Part shown: positions 17,573 to 27,516 of the stretch, one piece after another | How the letters are laid out: each line of letters opens with the position of its first letter | Numbering within the stretch: the first letter of the stretch is position 1 | Origin: JAKOQB01 sp036824465 | Lineage (GTDB): Bacteria > Pseudomonadota > Gammaproteobacteria > Burkholderiales > Burkholderiaceae_F | Assembly: GCA_036824465.1 (NCBI GenBank) | Contig: DAITAC010000015.1 | Location: 1-54,398 of the forward strand | DNA length: 54,398 nucleotides | Direction of reading: 5' to 3' | Notes under the pieces: model-generated | Databases searched by the model: none | The model's input: the letters and a program-made list of their open reading frames with translations, nothing else | Told to the model about the DNA's origin: nothing | Position numbers and translations under genes: made by a program

Positions 17573-18528
17573 AGAAGGCGACCGTTTACATCGACGGCGA
17601 GCATGGCACCACGGGGCTGGAGATCCGCGAGCGGCTGGCCGGCCGCGGTGATGTCGATGTCGTAAGCGTGCCGCGCGAGAAGGCCAAGGACGCTGCCGCC
17701 AAGCGCGACATCGTCAACAGCGTCGATCTGGTGATCCTGTGCCTGCCGGACGATGCTGCGCGCGAGACGGCGGCGCTGATCGCCAACTCCGCTACAGCGG
17801 TGATCGACGCCAGTACCGCCCACCGTACGGCGGCCGGCTGGATCTATGGCTTTCCTGAGCTGACCCACACGCAACGCGCGGAAGTCGCCGGGGCGAAACG
17901 GGTGTCGAACCCGGGCTGTTACCCGACCGGATTCCTCGCCTTGATCCGGCCACTGCGTGAGCATGGACTGCTGCCGGAGGATTTTCCGGTCACGGTGCAC
18001 GCAGTGTCGGGTTACAGCGGCGGCGGGCGCCGGATGATTGAATCGTTCGAGAAACCGGCGCCGGGTGCGCACCCGGCGAGTTTCGGCGCGTATGGGCTGA
18101 CGCTCAAGCACAAGCACGTCGATGAGATGCGCTGGCACGGGCTGCTCGCGCGCGCGCCGGTGTTCTCGCCGTCGGTGGCCTATTTTCGGCGCGGCATGCT
18201 GGTCAACGTTCCACTGCAATTGGGCGCGCTGCCAAAGGCGCCGACCGGCGCGCAACTGCACGCGGCGCTGACCGAGCACTTTGCAGGAGAACGATTCGTC
18301 GTCGTGCGGCCGCTGAACGACCTGGCCGCCGCGCGCGACAACGCGTACCTTGAGCCCGAGGCGCTCAACTTCACGAATCGGCTCGAGCTTTTTGTGTTCG
18401 CGAACGACGCCGCACAACAGGCGCTGCTGGTTGCGCGGCTGGACAACCTCGGCAAGGGTGCAAGTGGTGCGGCGGTGCAGAACATGAACCTGATGCTCGG
18501 TCTTCCCGAGTGGACGGGACTACAATGA
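17569..18528 (+). CDS. argC: N-acetyl-gamma-glutamyl-phosphate reductase, type 2
   Basis: A 319-residue protein, the shorter type 2 form (type 1 is about 340-350). The NADP-binding region has GEHGTTGLEIRERL near the N-terminus, and the catalytic cysteine is C117 in NPGCYPTGF. GYSGGGRRMIE is also typical. It reduces N-acetylglutamyl phosphate to the semialdehyde, the substrate of the ArgD reaction. The start is the ATG overlapping the GNAT stop (ATGA); upstream in-frame sequence is a shadow of the GNAT gene. Confidence 0.9.
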   Translation: MKKATVYIDGEHGTTGLEIRERLAGRGDVDVVSVPREKAKDAAAKRDIVNSVDLVILCLPDDAARETAALIANSATAVIDASTAHRTAAGWIYGFPELTHTQRAEVAGAKRVSNPGCYPTGFLALIRPLREHGLLPEDFPVTVHAVSGYSGGGRRMIESFEKPAPGAHPASFGAYGLTLKHKHVDEMRWHGLLARAPVFSPSVAYFRRGMLVNVPLQLGALPKAPTGAQLHAALTEHFAGERFVVVRPLNDLAAARDNAYLEPEALNFTNRLELFVFANDAAQQALLVARLDNLGKGASGAAVQNMNLMLGLPEWTGLQ

Positions 18529-19142
18529 CCTGGTATCAGCCGCGCCATTTTGTCGTTGACGATCGTGCGCACCTGCTCGCGCTCATGCGCGCGCATCCTT
18601 TCGCCACGCTGGTTTCGGTGGTCGACGGATCCCCCAGCTTCACGCATCTGCCGCTCGAGACCGTGGAGTCGGAACAAGGCCCGCGACTGCTTGGCCATGT
18701 TGCGCACGCGAACCCGCACTGGTCGCTGTGGAAGGAAGGCGAAGAGGTCACGGCGATCTTCCAAGGCCCGAACGCGTATGTCGCACCGGCGTGGTATTCG
18801 ACGCGTAGCGCGGTGCCGACCTGGAATTACATCGTCGTTCACGCGCGCGGGCGCATCAGCGTCACACACGACAGCGCTGCCAAGGAGCACATCCTGAAGA
18901 CATTGATCGATCGCCATGACCCGCCGTATCGGACGCAGTGGGACGAACTCGGCGAAGAGTTCCGGGAGAAGATGAAGCGCGGCATCGTCGGCCTCACGAT
19001 CGACGTGGCGCAGCTTGTTGGCAAGTTCAAGCTGAGCCAGAACCGGCCGGCGGAAGATCGCGCCGCGGTGAAGAGCGCGCACGCGCACGGCGACGCGCAG
19101 ACACGGGCGCTGTCCGATTGGATGCAGCGGCTCGGGATCTGA
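18525..19142 (+). CDS. PaiB-like FMN-binding protein
   Basis: A 205-residue protein of the PaiB family (FMN-binding negative transcriptional regulator). It has the N-terminal split-barrel flavin fold: MTWYQPRHFVVDD, then GHVAHANPHW and the FQGPNAYVAPAWY segment expected near the FMN. Its ATG overlaps the argC stop (ATGA). B. subtilis PaiB was described as a regulator of protease and sporulation genes; DNA binding is not evident from the sequence, and an oxidoreductase role is equally possible. Coupling with argC is suggestive but unexplained. Confidence 0.8.
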   Translation: MTWYQPRHFVVDDRAHLLALMRAHPFATLVSVVDGSPSFTHLPLETVESEQGPRLLGHVAHANPHWSLWKEGEEVTAIFQGPNAYVAPAWYSTRSAVPTWNYIVVHARGRISVTHDSAAKEHILKTLIDRHDPPYRTQWDELGEEFREKMKRGIVGLTIDVAQLVGKFKLSQNRPAEDRAAVKSAHAHGDAQTRALSDWMQRLGI

Positions 19143-19160
19143 GCGCGCGTTGGTGCGGGA

Positions 19161-19826
19161 TCAATCCCCCGCCGCTTCCAGTCCGCTTTCGAAATGCAGG
19201 CGCATCAGGCGCGTGGCGGCGCGTGCGTCGTGGTTTTCGAGCGCCGCCATCAGCTCGCGATGCTCCTGCAGCGAACCGGCAAGCCGCCCCTGCTTGAACA
19301 GCGAGTGGTGGCGATTCAGCTTCATCACCTTGCGCAGATCGACCACGATCTGCTGCCGCCAGCGGTTGCCCGCGATTTCGAGCAGCTTCATGTGGAACTG
19401 CTCATTGGCGGCGAAGAACGCCTCGCGGCTCCGCGCCTGTTTTTCGAGGCGCTCGTGCAGCGTCCTGAGTTCCGCCAACTGCGCGTCGCTGGCAATGCGC
19501 GCCACCTCGCCGGCGGCGTCGCTTTCCAGCAGGCCGAGCAGGTGATACACCTGCGCCACGTCGGTGCGTGACATCTCGGTCACATAGGCGCCGCGTCGCA
19601 CCTTCATCGTCACCAGGCCCTCGACCGCCAGCACCTTCAGCGCCTCGCGCAGCGGCGTGCGGCTGATGCCGTACTCGGCGGCCAGCTTCTGTTCGTCGAT
19701 CCAGCTGCCGGGTTCGAGAACGCGACCGAAGATCTGCTGGCGCAGGCGCTCGGCCACATCCTGGTACAGCGCACGCGGCGACAGCATGTGCGGGGCGGGC
19801 GTTGCGGTTGCGACGGGCGGCGGCAT
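19161..19826 (-). CDS. GntR-family (FCD) transcriptional regulator
   Basis: A 221-residue regulator. The N-terminal winged helix has the diagnostic LAAEYGISRTPLREALKVL; the C-terminal FCD ligand domain includes the NEQFHMKLLEIAGN motif, with Asp/His residues that usually bind a metal and an organic acid. An internal Met at about residue 14 (19787) could be the true start. It is divergent from the methylmalonyl-CoA mutase operon with a palindromic site in between, so it probably represses that operon and itself, with an acyl-CoA or organic-acid effector (inference). Confidence 0.85.
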   Translation of the reverse strand: MPPPVATATPAPHMLSPRALYQDVAERLRQQIFGRVLEPGSWIDEQKLAAEYGISRTPLREALKVLAVEGLVTMKVRRGAYVTEMSRTDVAQVYHLLGLLESDAAGEVARIASDAQLAELRTLHERLEKQARSREAFFAANEQFHMKLLEIAGNRWRQQIVVDLRKVMKLNRHHSLFKQGRLAGSLQEHRELMAALENHDARAATRLMRLHFESGLEAAGD

Positions 19827-19862
19827 GTCCCGGGGGTTGTGTCAGGTCGGCGTCAGATTTGA

Positions 19863-19885
19863 ATACATAATTATGCATCATGTAT
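19863..19885. promoter_or_regulatory. Palindromic GntR-type operator candidate
   Basis: ATACAT (19863-19868) and ATGTAT (19880-19885) frame an imperfect dyad with internal AT/GCAT complementarity. It is AT-rich in otherwise GC-rich DNA. It lies 37 bp before the GntR start and 105 bp before the mutase start. FCD regulators often bind short ATAC/GTAT-type dyads, so this is the best operator candidate in the divergent region. Confidence 0.55.
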
Positions 19886-19989
19886 CATGCTTCGCAAGCA
19901 ACGGCTGCCGTCCGCCGGGGCGCGCTAGCGTATCGGCGCAGACGTGCGGTGGCTGGCGCGCCGCGGTCGCCGACCTGAGGAGAGCAACG

Positions 19990-22161
19990 ATGTCCGAACC
20001 CCCTGAGTTTTCGCGCGCCTCGATGGAACAGTGGGCGCAGGCGGCGGCGAAGTCTGCACCGGGCGGCCGCGTCGAGGCGCTCAACTGGAAAACGCCGGAA
20101 GGCATCACGGTCAAGCCGCTGTACACGGCGGCCGACTTGCGCGGACTGCGGTACGTCGACACGCTGCCCGGATTCGAGCCGTACGTGCGCGGCCCACAGG
20201 CGACCATGTTTGCGGTGCGGCCGTGGACGATCCGCCAGTACGCCGGCTTTTCCACCGCGGAGGAATCAAACGCGTTCTATCGCCGCACGCTGGACGGCGG
20301 TGGGCAGGGCGTGTCGGTGGCGTTCGACCTGGCCACGCATCGCGGGTACGACTCGGACCATCCGCGCGTGGTGGGCGACGTCGGCAAGGCCGGCGTGGCG
20401 ATCGACAGCATCGAGGACATGAAGATCCTGTTCGACGGTATCCCGCTGGACAAGGTCAGCGTATCGATGACGATGAACGGCGCGGTGTTGCCGGTGCTGG
20501 CCGGCTATGTCGTTGCAGCGGAAGAGCAGGGCGTGGCGCAGGACAAGCTCGCCGGGACCATACAGAACGACATCCTGAAGGAGTTCATGGTCCGCAACAC
20601 GTACATCTATCCGCCCGAACCGTCGATGCGGATCGTTGCCGACATCATCGAGTACACGGCGCGCAACATGCCGCGTTTCAACTCGATCTCGATTTCCGGC
20701 TACCACATGCAGGAAGCCGGCGCGAACCAGGCGCTTGAACTGGCGTTCACGCTGGCCGACGGCAAGGAGTACGTGAAGACGGCGCTCACGCGCGGGCTCG
20801 ATGTCGATGAGTTCGCCGGGCGTCTGTCGTTCTTCTGGGCGATCGGCATGAATTTCTATCTCGAGATCGCCAAGATGCGCGCCGCGCGCCTGCTGTGGTG
20901 CCGGATCATGAAGGGCTTCGGCGCGAAGAACCCCAAGAGCCTGATGCTGCGCACCCACTGCCAGACCTCGGGCTGGTCGCTGACTGAGCAGGACCCGTAC
21001 AACAACGTCGTGCGCACGACGATCGAGGCGATGGCCGCGGTGTTCGGCGGCACCCAGAGCCTGCATACCAACAGCTTCGACGAGGCGATCGCGCTGCCGT
21101 CGGACTTCTCCGCGCGCATCGCGCGCAACACGCAGGTGATCCTGCAGGAGGAGACACACATCCCGCACGTGGTCGATCCCTGGGCCGGCAGCTACATGAT
21201 GGAGACGCTGACACAGCAGATGGCGGACAAGGCCTGGGCGATCATCGAGGAGGTCGAGACGCTGGGTGGCATGACACGCGCGGTCGCTTCCGGCTGGGCC
21301 AAGCTGAAGATCGAAGCCAGCGCGGCCGAGAAGCAGGCGCGCATCGATTCCGGTCATGACGTGATCGTCGGCGTCAACAAGTACCGGCTCGACCGGGAAG
21401 ACGCGGTCGACACCCTCGAGGTCGACAACAACAAGGTGCGCGAGAACCAGATCGCGCGCTTGGGGAAGGTCAGGACGACGCGCGACACGGCGAAGGTCGC
21501 CGCTGCGCTGGATGCGTTGACCGAATGCGCGCGCACGGGCAAGGGCAATCTGCTGGACCTCTCGATCAAGGCGATCCGGCTGCGCGCGACGGTGGGCGAG
21601 GTGAGCAGCGCGCTGGAGAAGGTCTTCGGGCGCCATCGCGCCGACATTCAGAAAGTCACGGGGGTATACGCGATGGCCTATCAGGACACCGCAGGCGCGG
21701 CCGAGGAATGGAACCGCCTGAAAGCCGAGATCGCGGCGTTCGCAGAGCAGCACGGGCGACGGCCGCGCGTGATGGTCGCCAAGCTCGGCCAGGACGGCCA
21801 CGACCGCGGATCGAAAGTGATTGCTACCGCCTACGCCGATCTGGGTTTCGATGTCGACATCGGTCCGCTGTTCCAGACCCCGGAGGAGTGCGCGCGCCAG
21901 GCGATCGAAAACGACGTGCACGCAATTGGCGTCTCCACGCTGGCCGCGGGCCACAAGACCCTGGTGCCGGCGATCATCGCCGAGCTGAAGAAGCAGGGCG
22001 CTGATGACATCGCCGTCTTCGTCGGCGGCGTCATTCCGAAGCAGGACTACGAGTTCCTCTACGCAGCCGGTGTCAAGGGGATCTTCGGCCCCGGCACGCC
22101 GATCCCCACCAGCGCGCGCGAGGTGCTGGCGCAGATCAGCGCGGCGCAACGCGGCAAATAG
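19990..22161 (+). CDS. scpA: Methylmalonyl-CoA mutase
   Basis: A 723-residue single-chain mutase. The N-terminal substrate-binding barrel has conserved YAGFSTAEESN and SISGYHMQEAGA. The C-terminal B12-binding domain carries the base-off DxHxxG motif at D602-G-H604-D-R-G607 and GVSTLAAGH. It converts (R)-methylmalonyl-CoA to succinyl-CoA with adenosylcobalamin. The start is the ATG after GAGGAGAG; upstream in-frame codons overlap the divergent regulator and promoter. It is followed closely by meaB, its repair GTPase. Confidence 0.95.
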   Translation: MSEPPEFSRASMEQWAQAAAKSAPGGRVEALNWKTPEGITVKPLYTAADLRGLRYVDTLPGFEPYVRGPQATMFAVRPWTIRQYAGFSTAEESNAFYRRTLDGGGQGVSVAFDLATHRGYDSDHPRVVGDVGKAGVAIDSIEDMKILFDGIPLDKVSVSMTMNGAVLPVLAGYVVAAEEQGVAQDKLAGTIQNDILKEFMVRNTYIYPPEPSMRIVADIIEYTARNMPRFNSISISGYHMQEAGANQALELAFTLADGKEYVKTALTRGLDVDEFAGRLSFFWAIGMNFYLEIAKMRAARLLWCRIMKGFGAKNPKSLMLRTHCQTSGWSLTEQDPYNNVVRTTIEAMAAVFGGTQSLHTNSFDEAIALPSDFSARIARNTQVILQEETHIPHVVDPWAGSYMMETLTQQMADKAWAIIEEVETLGGMTRAVASGWAKLKIEASAAEKQARIDSGHDVIVGVNKYRLDREDAVDTLEVDNNKVRENQIARLGKVRTTRDTAKVAAALDALTECARTGKGNLLDLSIKAIRLRATVGEVSSALEKVFGRHRADIQKVTGVYAMAYQDTAGAAEEWNRLKAEIAAFAEQHGRRPRVMVAKLGQDGHDRGSKVIATAYADLGFDVDIGPLFQTPEECARQAIENDVHAIGVSTLAAGHKTLVPAIIAELKKQGADDIAVFVGGVIPKQDYEFLYAAGVKGIFGPGTPIPTSAREVLAQISAAQRGK

Positions 22162-22166
22162 CGCGT

Positions 22167-23189
22167 GTGCTCGACATGCCGGCGGTTGCGGACCAGGAAC
22201 TGATCAAACAGGTGCTTGCTGAGCCGGGCCCGGCGCAGCGGCGCGCGATCGCCAAGACGATCACGTTGCTGGAATCAACGCGCGCCGAACATCGCGCGCG
22301 CGCTGACACCGTGCTGAACACGCTGCTGCCCGCGAGCGGCAAGTCGTTCCGGCTCGGCATCTCGGGCGTGCCGGGTGTTGGCAAGTCAACGTTCATCGAG
22401 GCGCTCGGCCTGTACCTGATCGAACACGGGCACCGCGTCGCCGTGCTCGCGGTCGATCCATCGTCGAGCGTCTCGGGCGGTTCAATCCTCGGCGACAAGA
22501 CGCGGATGGAAAGGCTGTCGGTCGAACCAAAAGCCTTTATCCGGCCGAGTCCGGCCAGCGGCACGCTGGGCGGCGTGGCCGAGAAGACGCGCGAGTCGAT
22601 GTTGGTCTGCGAGGCGGCCGGCTACGACATCGTGATCGTCGAAACAGTCGGCGTTGGCCAGAGCGAAACCGCGGTGTCCGGCATGACCGACATGTTCGTG
22701 CTGATGCAGTTGCCGAACGCCGGCGACGACTTGCAGGCGATCAAGAAGGGCGTGATGGAACTGGCGGACCTGGTGGTGATCAACAAGGCCGATCTCGATG
22801 TGGCCGCTGCGACACGCGCGCAGGCACAGATCACCTCAGCGCTGCGGCTCTTCGGATTGCACGGTCATCCGGAGCATGCCCACCACGACCACGCCATCTG
22901 GCATCCCGAAGTGATGCAGGTGAGCGCGCTGAAGGCCGACGGCATCGACCGCTTCTGGGCTGCGGTGCAGCGCTTCCGGGAGTTGCAGGGCGCCCGCGGT
23001 GCGCTCGCAGCGCGGCGCCATGCACAGGATCAGGCCTGGATGTGGGAACGCATCGAGGCTGGATTGAAGCTTCGCCTCCGCAGCCACGCCCGAGTCAGGG
23101 CGGCGCTGCCGGAGTTGTCGGAGCAGGTGAAGCAGGGCCGCATCGCCGCGTCCGTCGCGGCACGGCGACTGCTCGACCTGATGGATTGA
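22167..23189 (+). CDS. meaB: Methylmalonyl-CoA mutase-associated GTPase MeaB
   Basis: A 340-residue G3E-type GTPase. The P-loop is GVPGVGKST (67-75); VDPSSSVSGGSILGDKTRM, the ETVGVGQSE switch region and the base-specificity motif NKAD follow. It loads and protects adenosylcobalamin in the mutase. GTG at 22167 lies 5 bp after the mutase stop; an ATG three codons further in is an alternative start. Adjacency and length (about 330) match the family. Confidence 0.93.
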   Translation: MLDMPAVADQELIKQVLAEPGPAQRRAIAKTITLLESTRAEHRARADTVLNTLLPASGKSFRLGISGVPGVGKSTFIEALGLYLIEHGHRVAVLAVDPSSSVSGGSILGDKTRMERLSVEPKAFIRPSPASGTLGGVAEKTRESMLVCEAAGYDIVIVETVGVGQSETAVSGMTDMFVLMQLPNAGDDLQAIKKGVMELADLVVINKADLDVAAATRAQAQITSALRLFGLHGHPEHAHHDHAIWHPEVMQVSALKADGIDRFWAAVQRFRELQGARGALAARRHAQDQAWMWERIEAGLKLRLRSHARVRAALPELSEQVKQGRIAASVAARRLLDLMD

Positions 23190-23214
23190 TCGCACTTCAC
23201 GGGGACACCAAGTC

Positions 23215-24747
<1,533 letters not shown>

Positions 24748-24763
24748 TCGCCGGGGAGAGACC

Positions 24764-24868
24764 ATGTTCAGCAAGATCCTGATAGCGAACCGCGGCGCTG
24801 AGCGGCCGCAGGCCGCGGACCATACCTTGCCCGCGCGCGCAGCGCGCAGCGATTTTGCCGCGGAGTAG
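24764..24868 (+). CDS. Minigene 1, truncated pccA start (34 codons)
   Basis: The ATG is preceded by a good Shine-Dalgarno (GGGGAGAG). It encodes the first 11 residues of the carboxylase (MFSKILIANRG), then an unrelated 23-residue tail ending SDFAAE and a TAG. The stop lies 2 bp before the next ATG, an ideal distance for re-initiation. It could be a translated leader peptide or a dead remnant. Its codons 3-6 (AGC AAG ATC CTG) are GC-rich like the rest of the operon, unlike the later copies. Confidence 0.5.
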   Translation: MFSKILIANRGAERPQAADHTLPARAARSDFAAE

Positions 24869-24870
24869 CC

Positions 24871-24975
24871 ATGTTCACAAAAATTCTGATAGCGAACCGC
24901 GGCGCTGAGCGGCCGCAGGCCGCGGACCATACCTTGCCCGCGCGCGCAGCGCGCAGCGATTTTGCCGCGGAGTAG
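24871..24975 (+). CDS. Minigene 2, second truncated pccA start (34 codons)
   Basis: It has the same structure as minigene 1, but codons 3-6 are ACA AAA ATT CTG, identical to the functional copy downstream. Its own Shine-Dalgarno (GCGGAG) lies inside the preceding unit. The TAG at 24973-24975 is 2 bp before the pccA ATG. Because the unit is 107 bp, not a multiple of three, each ATG is in a different frame, so no read-through fusion is possible. Confidence 0.5.
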   Translation: MFTKILIANRGAERPQAADHTLPARAARSDFAAE

Positions 24976-24977
24976 CC

Positions 24978-26999
24978 ATGTTCACAAAAATTCTGATAGC
25001 GAACCGCGGCGAAATCGCCTGCCGGGTGATTAAGACGGCGAAGAAGATGGGCATCAAGACGGTCGCCGTGTACTCGGAAGCCGACCGCGATGCGCTGCAT
25101 GTGGGACTGGCGGACGAGGCGGTGCTGATCGGCGGTGCGCCGAGCCGCGAGTCGTACCTGGTGATGGAAAAGATCATCGCCGCCTGCAAGGACACGGGTG
25201 CGCAGGCGGTGCATCCGGGCTACGGCTTCCTGTCGGAGAACGAGGAGTTCGCGCGCCGGGTCGAGGAGGAAGGCATTGTCTTCATCGGTCCGAAGCACTA
25301 TTCGATCGCGGCGATGGGCGACAAGATCGCGTCGAAGAAGCTCGCGCTCGAGGCGAAGGTCAACGTGATCCCAGGGCACAACGCGGCGATCGAGACGCCG
25401 GAGCAGGCGGTCGAGATCGCGCGCGGCGTCGGCTATCCGGTGATGATCAAGGCAAGCGCGGGTGGCGGCGGCAAGGGGCTGCGGGTCGCGTTCAACGACC
25501 GCGAGACGTTCGAGGGCTTCACCACGTGCCGCAACGAGGCGCGTGCCAGCTTTGGCGACGATCGCGTGTTCATCGAGAAGTACGTCGAAGAGCCGCGCCA
25601 CATCGAGATCCAGATGCTCGGCGACGCGCACGGCAACTACGTGTACCTGTGGGAGCGCGAGTGCTCGATCCAGCGCCGGCACCAGAAGGTGATCGAGGAG
25701 GCGCCGTCGCCGTTCATTTCAGAGGCGACCCGCCGCGCGATGGGTGAGCAGGCCGTGGCGCTGGCGCGTGCGGTGAAGTACCAGAGCGCCGGCACGGTCG
25801 AGTTCGTGGTCGGCAAGGACCAGAGCTTCTACTTCCTCGAAATGAACACGCGGCTTCAGGTCGAGCACCCGGTCACCGAGTGCATCACCGGGCTCGATCT
25901 CGTGGAACTGATGCTGCGCGTAGCCGCGGGCGAAAAGCTGCCGTTCACGCAGAAGGACATCAAGCGCAATGGCTGGGCGATGGAATGCCGCATCAATGCC
26001 GAAGATCCGTTACGCGGCTTTCTGCCGTCGACCGGGCGACTGGTGCAGTTCCAGCCGCCGGATTGCACGATCGTCGCCGCCGGCGCGCCGGCCAACACCG
26101 GGGTGCGGGTGGACACCGGCGTGTACGAAGGTGGCGAGATCCCGATGTACTACGACTCGATGATCGCCAAGCTGATCGTGCACGGCACCGATCGCAAGGA
26201 TGCGATCGAACGCATGCGCGAGGCGCTGAACGCGTTCGTGATCCGTGGCATCAGTTCGAACATCGCGTTCCAGGCGGCGCTGCTGAACCATCCACAGTTC
26301 GTGGCAGGGCAGTTCAACACCGGCTTCATCGCGCAATACTTCCCGCGCGGCTTCAAGGGTGTCGAACCCACTGAGGCCAACACCGAGGCGCTGCTGTGCG
26401 CGGCCGCCGCCGTCCACCGCCGGCTGCGCGAGCGCGCGGTGCGCATCAGCGGCCAGTTGCCCGGGCACGAGGTGCATCCGCCAGCGCACTTCGTGGTGCA
26501 GCTGGACGGTTCCGGCCACTCGGTCAGCGTCACGCCGATCACCGGCGGGTACACGGTGATCTGCGATGGCCGTACGCATACGCTGACGACCGACTGGCAG
26601 TTGCGCGACACGCGCTTCACCGGGCGTCTCGACGGCAAGCCTCTGGTGCTGCAGGTCGACCGGTTCGGCCTGCGCTATCGGCTCACCCACAACGGCGTGC
26701 AACTCGAGGCGCAGGTGCTGTCGCCACACGCCGACGAACTGCTGCGCAAGATGCCGTTCAAAGCGCCGCCCGACATGAGCGCGTTCCTGCTGTCGCCGAT
26801 GCCGGGGCTGCTGGTTGACCTGGCCGTTCAGCCCGGCCAGGAGGTCAAGGCCGGCCAACGACTCGCGGTGATCGAGGCGATGAAGATGGAGAACGTGCTG
26901 TATGCGATCGCCGACGTGGTCGTCGACCAGGTGCTGGCGCAGAAGGGCGATAGCCTCGCCGTCGATCAGCCGATCGTCCGTTTCAAGGCTGCCGCATGA
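24978..26999 (+). CDS. pccA: Propionyl-CoA carboxylase alpha subunit (biotin carboxylase + carrier)
   Basis: A 673-residue protein. The N-terminal biotin carboxylase/ATP-grasp part starts MFTKILIANRGEIACRV and includes the KASAGGGGKGLRV ATP loop and EMNTRLQVEHPVTE. A middle BT-like region connects to the C-terminal biotin carrier with EAMKM, biotin on K636, 37 residues from the end as usual. It carboxylates biotin using ATP and bicarbonate. Only this third ATG reads into the full protein. Its stop overlaps the next gene's start (ATGA). Confidence 0.93.
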   Translation: MFTKILIANRGEIACRVIKTAKKMGIKTVAVYSEADRDALHVGLADEAVLIGGAPSRESYLVMEKIIAACKDTGAQAVHPGYGFLSENEEFARRVEEEGIVFIGPKHYSIAAMGDKIASKKLALEAKVNVIPGHNAAIETPEQAVEIARGVGYPVMIKASAGGGGKGLRVAFNDRETFEGFTTCRNEARASFGDDRVFIEKYVEEPRHIEIQMLGDAHGNYVYLWERECSIQRRHQKVIEEAPSPFISEATRRAMGEQAVALARAVKYQSAGTVEFVVGKDQSFYFLEMNTRLQVEHPVTECITGLDLVELMLRVAAGEKLPFTQKDIKRNGWAMECRINAEDPLRGFLPSTGRLVQFQPPDCTIVAAGAPANTGVRVDTGVYEGGEIPMYYDSMIAKLIVHGTDRKDAIERMREALNAFVIRGISSNIAFQAALLNHPQFVAGQFNTGFIAQYFPRGFKGVEPTEANTEALLCAAAAVHRRLRERAVRISGQLPGHEVHPPAHFVVQLDGSGHSVSVTPITGGYTVICDGRTHTLTTDWQLRDTRFTGRLDGKPLVLQVDRFGLRYRLTHNGVQLEAQVLSPHADELLRKMPFKAPPDMSAFLLSPMPGLLVDLAVQPGQEVKAGQRLAVIEAMKMENVLYAIADVVVDQVLAQKGDSLAVDQPIVRFKAAA

Positions 27000-27478
27000 T
27001 CGCGACGACCCGTCCATTCAGGGTGCTGGGCATCCAGCAGATCGCGATTGGCGGCGTTGACAAGGCGCGCCTGAAGTCGCTGTGGATCGATGTGTTCGGG
27101 CTCACGGTGAAGAGCAACTTCGTGTCCGAGCGCGAGAATGTCGACGAGGACATCTGCGCGATCGGGAGCGGTGCCCACGAAGTCGAAGTCGATTTGATGC
27201 AGCCGCTCGACCCGGAGAAGAAACCGGCGGTGCATGCCACGCCGCTGAACCACGTCGGACTGTGGGTCGACGATCTGCCGGCCGCGGTCGCGTGGATGAG
27301 TGCGCACGGCGTGCGCTTTGCGCCCGGCGGAATCCGCAAGGGCGCGGCGGGATACGACATCTGCTTTATCCACCCGAAGGCGAGCGATGAGTTTCCGATC
27401 GGCGGCGAAGGCGTGCTGATCGAGCTCGTGCAGGCGCCGCCGGAAGTGATCCGAGGTCTTGCGGTGAAATCGGGCTGA
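26996..27478 (+). CDS. mce: Methylmalonyl-CoA epimerase-like VOC protein
   Basis: A 160-residue glyoxalase/VOC-fold protein overlapping the pccA stop. The position and the NHVGLWVDD and LIELVQAP motifs, which hold the expected His and Glu metal ligands, fit the epimerase that racemises (S)- to (R)-methylmalonyl-CoA. The first ligand position, normally His in a DHI-type motif, reads QQIAIGG here (Q15), so one metal ligand may be replaced. The context makes the epimerase role likely; a related lactoylglutathione-lyase-like activity is the alternative. Confidence 0.75.
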   Translation: MIATTRPFRVLGIQQIAIGGVDKARLKSLWIDVFGLTVKSNFVSERENVDEDICAIGSGAHEVEVDLMQPLDPEKKPAVHATPLNHVGLWVDDLPAAVAWMSAHGVRFAPGGIRKGAAGYDICFIHPKASDEFPIGGEGVLIELVQAPPEVIRGLAVKSG

Positions 27479-27516
27479 GCCGACCGGACGCAGGGCGAAT
27501 TGGCTGTTGCAGGCCG

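Larger units (their letters stand above)
24764..24977 (+). repeat. Two 107-bp tandem units duplicating the pccA start
   Basis: Two units (24764-24870, 24871-24977) precede the true gene start at 24978, giving ATGs exactly 107 bp apart. Each unit contains the first 11 codons of the gene, then an element with two hairpins, GCGGCC-GCA-GGCCGC (24802-24816 in unit 1) and GCGCGC-GCA-GCGCGC, and ends GCGGAGTAGCC before the next ATG. The units are identical except for a few bases in codons 3-6 of the first. The third copy diverges after codon 11 into the real gene. The element looks like a palindromic repeat inserted in the coding start and then amplified. Confidence 0.9.

Noticed and set aside
20266..22149. 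627-codon minus-strand open frame opposite methylmalonyl-CoA mutase
   Set aside because: Antisense shadow of a strongly conserved gene; no family motifs and an Arg/His/Asp-rich composition.
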